This document shows, one piece after another, positions 5,187 through 10,287 of a stretch of 10,287 nucleotides of DNA. The translations under genes were made by a program, and so were the position numbers. The DNA is from an uncultured Holophagaceae bacterium (GTDB lineage: Bacteria > Acidobacteriota > Holophagae > Holophagales > Holophagaceae). How positions within the stretch are numbered: position 1 is the first letter of the stretch; each line of letters starts with the position of its first letter. The notes beneath the pieces were generated by a model. It was not told where the DNA came from. It saw nothing but the letters and a program-made list of their open reading frames with translations, and ran no database searches. The stretch covers positions 1 through 10,287 of the forward strand of contig CAITBU010000060.1 of assembly GCA_903890595.1 (NCBI GenBank). The letters run 5' to 3'.

Positions 5187-8108
5187 CTAGAAGCGGAACC
5201 CAGCGGAAATACCCATCGAACGGGCAGCGCCGAAGTTGGCGGAGCTGGCGGGGTTGCCCCAGCCGGTGTAGCTGGCGCTGGGCGCGGTGCGGACCCAGGG
5301 GGACTCCACGCCACCGCCGGCGACACCGTAGGTGCCAGTGGCGGAAGCCCAGGAGGTGTTGAAGGTAACGAGCTGCTGGTGGTTCAGCACGTTGTAGATG
5401 GCGACCTTGCCGAAGGCGGTCACGTTCTTGCCCAGCACCTTGATGAGGGGGAAGTCGTGGGTGACAGCCAGGTCGAGGTAGGCCTGGGCGTTGTAGACGC
5501 CTGCGCCACGGGTCTGGTTCATGTACTGGGCAGCCGACGTGCCGAACTGGCTGGACAGGGTGGGACCAGCCAGGCGGGCCGGGGTGATGGAGCGGGCGTA
5601 GCTGAAGTGGGAACCGGAGTCGAAGCGATAGACCAGGCCGACCGAGGTTTTTCCATAAGCATTGGTGTAGACACGGTTGGCAGTCATGCGCATGCGGATG
5701 GGCACGTGGCCAGAGAGGTAGCCCTCAGGAGAGGCCCACTTGCCGTCATAGAGGGTCACGCCATTCTGGACGTCGAAGTTGTGGAGGCCTTCTCCACGGG
5801 CGGGGCTGCTGGTGCCTTCACCCTCGTAGTTGCCCTTCAGCTCGCTCCAGGTGATGTTGCCCAGGAAGTTCCACTGGTTGACGTTGTAGTTGCTTTCGAG
5901 CTCCAGGCCCTTGTACTTGCGGACCGCATCGGAGCTGTTGTCCCAGACGCGCACGTAGAGGGGCGCACCACCGGGGGAGGGGTTAGCCACGGTGCCCTGG
6001 TTGCCGACGCTGTAGTCGATCAGGTTCTTCCAGTTCTTGTAGACACCGGTAGCGCGGACGTAGCCGTCGCCCATGGGGCCGAAGTTGAAGCTGTAGGCAT
6101 AGCTGGCCTGGATCTCATCCGTGGTGGGGGCCTTGAGCTTGGTGCTCAGCTTCACATTGAGCTTGGGGTCGTTGTAGTAGGTGATCCCGGAAGCGGTCAT
6201 GTTGTAGTTGGACAGATCCTGCAGGTAGGTCAGGGTCTGGGGGCCGGCCGCGCCGATGTACTCGTAATCGATCTCAGTCGGGTTGCCCTGGCTGGTGACC
6301 GAGTTGGTGATGCCCTCGAGGACCTTGGCATTGTAACGGGCGAAGCTCACACCGAAGATGTGCTTGCTGTCGCCGTTCAGGTCGTACTTCAGGCCGAGGC
6401 GGGGCGAGATGCCGCTGGCACCAGCCGTGGAGGTGCCGGTCTCGTTCTTGGCATCGTACTTGTCGAAGCGCATGCCCAGCTGGAAGTTCCAGTGCTGGTC
6501 GAGGCTCCACTTGTCGTTGACGTAGAGGCCGTAGGAGCTGTTCTTGGCGGAGCCATTACCGCTCTGCCAAACCCACACATCCACACCATAGGCCTGGCGC
6601 GTGTTCAGGTTCAGAGCCATGACGCCGAAGGTGAGGCCCGTGGGGGACTGCTCGTTCTTCGCCTGACGCTTGCCCTGGTAGTAGTCAAGGCCCATGTCCG
6701 TCTGGTGGCTGCCAGCAGCGCTCCAGTAGAGGCTGGTCTTGATGTTCAAGGTCTGGTTGTCGCGCTCATCGCCACCATCACTGCTGCTGAAGATGCCGTT
6801 GTTGCTGTAGCCACCGACACCGTAGGTGTAGAAGGGGCTCTGGCCATTGGCGAGGCCGCCAGCGGACAGGTTCTGCTTCTTCTTGCCCACGCGCACTTCA
6901 GAGGTGAAGTTGGGGGCCCAGGTGGCGCGCCAGGCCACGTTCAGGAAGTCAGAGGTGCTCTTCTGGGGCACCAAGGAGCGGAGCTCTGCGGCGGAGTAGT
7001 TGCGGTTGGTGTCGTTGATGGTGGCGTTCACGAAGGAGCCGATGACCGTGTGGTCCTGATTCACGGCCCAGGTCAGCTTGGCCTGGCGGCGGATTTCCTT
7101 CTGGGTGGTGGTGTAGATGGCACCGAGGCCTTCGGGGCTGTTCAGGATGGTGCCGGTGGCCCAGCCACCATAGACGTCAATCTGGTTTACGCCAATGGTA
7201 CCCGTGCCGGCGGAGTCGGTCTTGTAGTAGGAGGCAGCGAACCAGAGCTTGTCCTTGAGGATGGGACCGCTCACGAAGAGCGTCTTGGACTCACTCAGGG
7301 TGTTGGGGATCGCAGCCCGGGAGGCGGGGGAGGTCCAGGGCTGGGTGGCGTTCCACTGGGGGTTGGAGAGCTCCCAGCGCAGGGAGCCGGAGAACTCGTT
7401 GCTGCCAGAGCGGGTGATGGAGTTGATGACGCCGCCGTCCACATCGCCGTACTCGGCGGACATGGCACCGGTCACGACCTGGGTCTCTTCGATGGAGTCG
7501 TCAATGACGCGGACGCCGCGGTTGTTGTAGGCATTGTCAGCGATGTTCTGGCCATCCAGCAGGTAGAGGTTGCCGGAGGTCTGGGCGCCGCGGATCTGCA
7601 CGCGACCACCCACGCCGGTGGTGACACCGGGGGTGAGGAGGGCAACGCCTTCCATGGTGCGGCCGTTGGGCAGCATGTCGACGGCATCCGCGCGGTAGTT
7701 GCTGGCGGTCTTGATGTCGGTCTTGTCCACGGCGGGGGCGGAGGCGATCACTTCAACAACAGCGCCGCCAGCCTTGGTCAGGGTGACCTTGGGGCTGAAG
7801 GTCTGGTCGATGCCGAGCGGCTCGGTGATCTTCCGGGTCTCCAGGCCTTCCTTGGTGTACTGGATGGTGTAGGCACCGGGAGGCAGCAGGCGGGCGACAA
7901 ACTTGCCGGCGGCATCGGTGCTGTAGGTGCGGACGCCCTGCAGGGCAGGGGAGCTGAGGCGGACGACGACGCCAGCCAGGGGCGCGCCCGCGGCATCCAC
8001 CACGGTGCCCGTGATGTTGGCGGTCTGGGTGCCCTGTGAGTACAGAGCCGCCCCGCCCAGGACGAGGAGGGCCGTCATGCGGCCCATGCGATTGTTCAAC
8101 AGATGCAT
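5187..8108 (-). CDS. TonB-dependent receptor, Oar-like, with carboxypeptidase-regulatory-like domain (receptor 2)
   Basis: A 973-residue outer-membrane protein with the same architecture as its downstream neighbour but clearly diverged from it. Residues 1 to about 25 form a signal peptide (MTALLVLGGAALYSQ). Residues 31-115 are a carboxypeptidase-regulatory-like domain (NITGTVVDAAGAPLAGVVV, later DAAGKFVARLLPPGAYTI). The plug spans about 125-239, with LPNGRT (146-151), LDGQN (184-188) and GGVINSITRSGSNEF (225-239). The beta-barrel runs to a terminal GISAGFRF with C-terminal phenylalanine. ATG 8108 is chosen over the in-frame codon at 8171 because GGAGG lies 5 nt upstream and the upstream extension is arginine- and proline-rich, not signal-like. 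The gene has a long leader with two hairpins and a strong terminator, so it is probably a monocistronic unit. The transported substrate is unknown. Confidence 0.93.
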   Translation of the reverse strand: MHLLNNRMGRMTALLVLGGAALYSQGTQTANITGTVVDAAGAPLAGVVVRLSSPALQGVRTYSTDAAGKFVARLLPPGAYTIQYTKEGLETRKITEPLGIDQTFSPKVTLTKAGGAVVEVIASAPAVDKTDIKTASNYRADAVDMLPNGRTMEGVALLTPGVTTGVGGRVQIRGAQTSGNLYLLDGQNIADNAYNNRGVRVIDDSIEETQVVTGAMSAEYGDVDGGVINSITRSGSNEFSGSLRWELSNPQWNATQPWTSPASRAAIPNTLSESKTLFVSGPILKDKLWFAASYYKTDSAGTGTIGVNQIDVYGGWATGTILNSPEGLGAIYTTTQKEIRRQAKLTWAVNQDHTVIGSFVNATINDTNRNYSAAELRSLVPQKSTSDFLNVAWRATWAPNFTSEVRVGKKKQNLSAGGLANGQSPFYTYGVGGYSNNGIFSSSDGGDERDNQTLNIKTSLYWSAAGSHQTDMGLDYYQGKRQAKNEQSPTGLTFGVMALNLNTRQAYGVDVWVWQSGNGSAKNSSYGLYVNDKWSLDQHWNFQLGMRFDKYDAKNETGTSTAGASGISPRLGLKYDLNGDSKHIFGVSFARYNAKVLEGITNSVTSQGNPTEIDYEYIGAAGPQTLTYLQDLSNYNMTASGITYYNDPKLNVKLSTKLKAPTTDEIQASYAYSFNFGPMGDGYVRATGVYKNWKNLIDYSVGNQGTVANPSPGGAPLYVRVWDNSSDAVRKYKGLELESNYNVNQWNFLGNITWSELKGNYEGEGTSSPARGEGLHNFDVQNGVTLYDGKWASPEGYLSGHVPIRMRMTANRVYTNAYGKTSVGLVYRFDSGSHFSYARSITPARLAGPTLSSQFGTSAAQYMNQTRGAGVYNAQAYLDLAVTHDFPLIKVLGKNVTAFGKVAIYNVLNHQQLVTFNTSWASATGTYGVAGGGVESPWVRTAPSASYTGWGNPASSANFGAARSMGISAGFRF

Positions 8109-8123
8109 AGCATCCTCCAGAAA

Positions 8124-8149
8124 GTCGGGACGGAAGGGGGGTGCCCGAC
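8124..8149 (-). promoter_or_regulatory. RBS-proximal hairpin in the leader of receptor 2
   Basis: GTCGGG (8124-8129) and CCCGAC (8144-8149) form a 6-bp stem that in the transcript ends 5 nt before the GGAGG Shine-Dalgarno (8114-8118). The transcript loop is C- and U-rich and includes CUUCC, which can pair with GGAGG using one G-U wobble. Regulation of translation is inferred, not shown. Confidence 0.4.
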
Positions 8150-8344
8150 GAAATAAAAAATGAATCAACAATCCGGGAATTCAACAGGTTCAACGCCGCA
8201 GATGGGCGGGAAATCTGCTGATCTGGATTGAGGACAGTGAGAAAGAGCGCTTTGGAGACCAGGAGAGACTTTACCAGAATGCGAAACAATTTTTACAAAG
8301 TCCTGAAGAATTCCAGGAACCATCTGACCACCCCATGCATTTAA

Positions 8345-8376
8345 CTGACCCTGCCGGGGGCCCCCGGGGGGGTCAG
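8345..8376. repeat. GC-rich inverted repeat
   Basis: CTGACCC (8345-8351) pairs with GGGTCAG (8370-8376). Inside them CCGGGGG (8354-8360) pairs with CCCCCGG (8361-8367). Only a 2-by-2 mismatch (TG against GG) interrupts the two stems. It is nearly symmetric, so both strands can fold it. It has no T-tract. It could be a leader structure of the receptor 2 transcript, a late terminator of the phosphorylase operon, or a protein-binding palindrome. Confidence 0.6.
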
Positions 8377-8396
8377 CGTTGAAGAGTTTAAGGTTG

Positions 8397-8425
8397 TTAA
8401 TGTGATCTAGCCGCCTTTATGTCAA
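8397..8425 (-). promoter_or_regulatory. Candidate sigma-70-like promoter for receptor 2
   Basis: On the - strand a perfect TTGACA (8425-8420) is followed after 17 bp by CATTAA (8402-8397; 3 of 6 matches to TATAAT) in an AT-rich stretch. If used, the transcript would have a leader of about 280 nt containing two hairpins before the receptor 2 start. The -35 is good and the -10 weak. Confidence 0.4.
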
Positions 8426-8460
8426 TAGATACAGAGGTGGAATAGAAATTTTCGGGTGTC

Positions 8461-8516
8461 CTGCTGGGTCCCCGTGGTGGGCAAGTCATGCCTGGCCCCT
8501 CCAGGGACCCCCGGCA
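8461..8516 (-). terminator. Possible terminator structure after the nucleoside phosphorylase
   Basis: GGGTCCC (8466-8472) pairs with GGGACCC (8504-8510), and the flanking CTGC (8461-8464) with GCAG (8513-8516), across an internal loop. A smaller hairpin, CCTGG/CCAGG (8491-8505), competes inside. The structure begins 22 nt after the phosphorylase stop codon. There is no immediate T-tract on the - strand, so this may not be a standard intrinsic terminator. Confidence 0.35.
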
Positions 8517-8538
8517 GTCTTGAGGAATGTTTCCGGCC

Positions 8539-9840
8539 TCAGGTCAGGGTTGCCAGCAGCCAGGGGGCCTGGGTCAGGGCTGCATCAGACCAGGTGAGGG
8601 TGGCCTGGTAGGCGGCCAGGGGCGGGGTGGCACCGGCCTTGGCGTGGATCTCATAGATGATGTCCCCCGCGGCCACCTGCTGCCCCACCTGGGCCCGCAC
8701 CCGGATGCCCACACCCAGATCCAGGATGTCGTTCCGGTCCCGGCGCCCGGCCCCCAGGTCCATGGCCAGGATGCCCAGGGCCCGGCCATCGATGGCGGCG
8801 ACAAAGCCCGCCCGGTCGGCCCGGACGGCGATGATCTGCCCGGCCTGGGGCAGACGGCTGAAGTCGTCCAGGGAAGCGGCGTCTCCGCCGTTCAGGGCCA
8901 CGAAGCGGCGGAGGGTGGCCAGGGCCGAGCCATCCTTAATACTGACCTGCACCCTGGCCTGGGCACCTTCGAGGGTGGTGGCGGCCCCGCCCATGACCAG
9001 CATCTCGGCGGCCAGGCGGAAGCTCATCTGGGCCAGCTCCGTGTCCCCGTGCTCGCCGCGGAGGATCTCCACGCACTCCATGACCTCCAGGGCATTGCCG
9101 ATGGCCCAGCCCAGGGGGGCGTCCATGCGGGTGATGAGCGCCCGCATCTGCATGCCATGGGCCTGGCCCACGGCCACCATGCTCTGGGCCAGGGCCGTGG
9201 CGTCCTCCAGGGTCTTCATGAAGGCCGTGGGGCCGCACTTCACATCCAGCACCAGGGCATCCGCCCCCCCGGCCAGCTTCTTGGACATGATGCTGGCCGT
9301 AATAAGGGGGATGCTCTCCACGGTGGCCGTCACGTCCCGCAGGGCATACAGCTTCTTATCGGCGGGGGCGATGTCGTCGGTCTGGGCGGAGTTGGCGAAC
9401 TTGGTCTCGGCCAGGCTGCGCAGGAACTCGGCCTCGGACAGCTCAACCTTCAGGCCCGGGATGGCGGCGAACTTATCCACGGTGCCACCGGTGTGGCCCA
9501 GGCCCCGACCGCTGAACATGGGGCAGGCCACCCCGCAGGCCGCCACGATGGGCCCCAGGATGAGGGTGGTCTTGTCGCCTACGCCGCCGGTGCTGTGCTT
9601 ATCCACCTTGAGGCCGGGCACCGAGGACAGATCCAGGCGCTTGCCCGAGTCCCGCATGGCCAGGGTGAGGGCCAGGGTCTCCTCAGTGGTCATGCCCCGC
9701 CAGCAGATGGCCATGAGCAGGGCGGCGCTCTGCTCGTCGGGGAGGGTGCCGGCCGCGGCCCCCTGGACCCAGAAGGCGACTTCCTCGGGCGACAGGGCTC
9801 CGCCCAGCTTCTTGGTATAGATCAGGTCGTACATCCGCAT
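8539..9840 (-). CDS. deoA: Pyrimidine-nucleoside / thymidine phosphorylase
   Basis: A complete 433-residue cytoplasmic enzyme of the usual length. It cleaves thymidine, and in the Pdp subtype also uridine, with phosphate to the free base and (deoxy)ribose-1-phosphate for salvage. Visible motifs are KVDKHSTGGVGD (78-89, phosphate site), SGRGLGHTGGTVDK (110-123, the family signature), and DIAPADKKLYALRDVTATVE followed by SIPLI and SIMSKK, with R168, S183 and K187 as base-binding residues. The start MRMYDLI and these residue positions match bacterial Pdp closely, so pdp is an equally fair name. The signature position normally Glu after DK-x is Ala125 here. The C-terminal domain (about 330-433) has the biotinyl-like fold ending typical of the family. 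ATG 9840 is chosen because AAGGAG lies 7 nt upstream; the longer frame to 9906 overlaps the preceding gene. That gene ends 25 bp upstream, suggesting an operon. Confidence 0.95.
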   Translation of the reverse strand: MRMYDLIYTKKLGGALSPEEVAFWVQGAAAGTLPDEQSAALLMAICWRGMTTEETLALTLAMRDSGKRLDLSSVPGLKVDKHSTGGVGDKTTLILGPIVAACGVACPMFSGRGLGHTGGTVDKFAAIPGLKVELSEAEFLRSLAETKFANSAQTDDIAPADKKLYALRDVTATVESIPLITASIMSKKLAGGADALVLDVKCGPTAFMKTLEDATALAQSMVAVGQAHGMQMRALITRMDAPLGWAIGNALEVMECVEILRGEHGDTELAQMSFRLAAEMLVMGGAATTLEGAQARVQVSIKDGSALATLRRFVALNGGDAASLDDFSRLPQAGQIIAVRADRAGFVAAIDGRALGILAMDLGAGRRDRNDILDLGVGIRVRAQVGQQVAAGDIIYEIHAKAGATPPLAAYQATLTWSDAALTQAPWLLATLT

Positions 9841-9865
9841 GGGATGACTCCTTGTATTTGAGACG

Positions 9866-10287
9866 TCAGATGCTCTGCAGCAGGCCTTCGAGGGCGGCAG
9901 CGTCACCCCGGCCCTTGAAGCGGGCCTTGTACTCGGCCAGGTCCGTCAGGGCCTGGGTCCGGTCGCCGGCCAGGCGGTTGGCGTCCATCTGGCAGGCCCA
10001 GTAGGCTTCGGCCCAGGGGGCATCGGCCGTGGCCTTGGCACGCAGGGGGTCCAGGTGACTGCGGGCTTCCTTGGCCTGGCCCAGGGCCAGGGCGCGCAGG
10101 GCCAGGCGGAGCTCGGCCCAGGGCTCATCGCCCTTGGCGGGCGCGGGGCCCTTGCCATCAAGGGTGAGGCGCCAAGTAGCCAGCTGGCCGGCGGTGGCGG
10201 CCCGGCGGGAGGAGGGGGCGGCGGCCACCAGGGCCTCCAGGCGGCTCAGGCGCTCGCGCATGCGGCGCTCCACCTCGGCGGCAGGCA
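9866..10287 (-). CDS. Unrecognised alanine-rich protein, partial at the window edge
   Basis: The frame is open to the window end, so this may be the C-terminal part of a longer protein. I do not recognise its family. The visible residues are hydrophilic and helical, rich in Ala, Leu, Arg and Glu. They start with a possible short coiled coil (RRMRERLSRLEALVAA), then LRLALRALALGQAKEARSHL and AEAYWACQMDANRLAGDRTQALTDLAEYKARF, which resemble TPR-like helix pairs. No signal peptide or membrane segment is seen. Internal starts exist at GTG 10273 and ATG 10261, the latter with GGTGGAG just upstream, so a short complete gene cannot be excluded. It ends 25 bp before the nucleoside phosphorylase start, in the same direction, and is probably co-transcribed with it. 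Confidence 0.65.
   Translation of the reverse strand, partial: PAAEVERRMRERLSRLEALVAAAPSSRRAATAGQLATWRLTLDGKGPAPAKGDEPWAELRLALRALALGQAKEARSHLDPLRAKATADAPWAEAYWACQMDANRLAGDRTQALTDLAEYKARFKGRGDAAALEGLLQSI

Larger units (their letters stand above)
8109..8538. other. 430-bp gene-free region between the phosphorylase and receptor 2 genes
   Basis: No credible coding frame is seen here. Compared with the genes it is uneven in composition: AT-rich patches (8151-8170, 8281-8300, 8384-8404, 8416-8455) alternate with very GC-rich hairpins. In the direction of transcription it holds a possible phosphorylase terminator (8461-8516), a candidate promoter for receptor 2 (8397-8425), a GC-rich hairpin (8345-8376) and an RBS-proximal hairpin (8124-8149). 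I saw no riboswitch I could name; in particular no cobalamin-riboswitch B12 box. Confidence 0.6.

Noticed and set aside
5379..8039. An 886-codon open frame on the + strand
   Set aside because: Antisense of receptor 2, with the same Val/Gly/Ala-rich composition and no domain. The sense frame has a signal peptide, plug and barrel.
8335..8382. A 15-codon ORF (starting MHLTDPAGG) across the GC-rich hairpin
   Set aside because: No SD, very short, and its sequence is dictated by the inverted repeat. I do not consider it a leader peptide.
8109..8400. A cobalamin or other metabolite riboswitch in the leader of receptor 2
   Set aside because: I looked for a B12-box-like motif and a multi-helix junction and saw neither; only simple hairpins are supported.
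8527..9861. Two long open frames on the + strand, one of 444 codons and one of 387 codons at 8657-9820
   Set aside because: Both are opposite the nucleoside phosphorylase gene, which carries all the family motifs. The antisense translations are low-complexity.

Overview
The window is a high-GC bacterial chromosome segment. Two large adjacent Oar-like TonB-dependent receptors, each with an N-terminal carboxypeptidase-regulatory-like domain, together with an AlkK-type acyl-CoA synthetase and a Pdp/DeoA-type phosphorylase, suit an Acidobacteriota genome, perhaps the Holophaga/Geothrix group. This placement is an inference from protein style only; there is no rRNA or other marker here.

Left part (+ strand, 1-1288): the C-terminal 103 residues of a fatty-acyl-CoA synthetase, a small hairpin with a T-rich tail, then two overlapping genes. 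The first encodes a 73-residue protein of unknown family. The second encodes a 234-residue AbiEii/AbiGii-like nucleotidyltransferase. The pair has lower GC than its neighbours and looks like a toxin-antitoxin or defence module with a non-canonical partner. It is the most interesting item in the window.

Middle (- strand, 1313-8108): three exported proteins. Reading in the direction of transcription, the order is receptor 2 (973 aa), receptor 1 (946 aa), then a periplasmic thioredoxin-fold protein with a CxxS active site (220 aa). Each receptor is followed by a clear hairpin terminator, and each has a small hairpin ending 4-5 nt upstream of its Shine-Dalgarno sequence. The convergent junction at 1285-1316 is a near-perfect palindrome that carries the stop codons of both flanking genes.

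A 430-bp gene-free region (8109-8538) separates receptor 2 from the nucleoside phosphorylase gene. It holds a candidate promoter, a GC-rich hairpin, an RBS-proximal hairpin and a possible terminator.

Right part (- strand, 8539-10287): a pyrimidine-nucleoside/thymidine phosphorylase gene, preceded at 25 bp by the end of an unrecognised alanine-rich gene that runs off the window, probably in one operon.

I saw no tRNA, rRNA, CRISPR array or insertion sequence.
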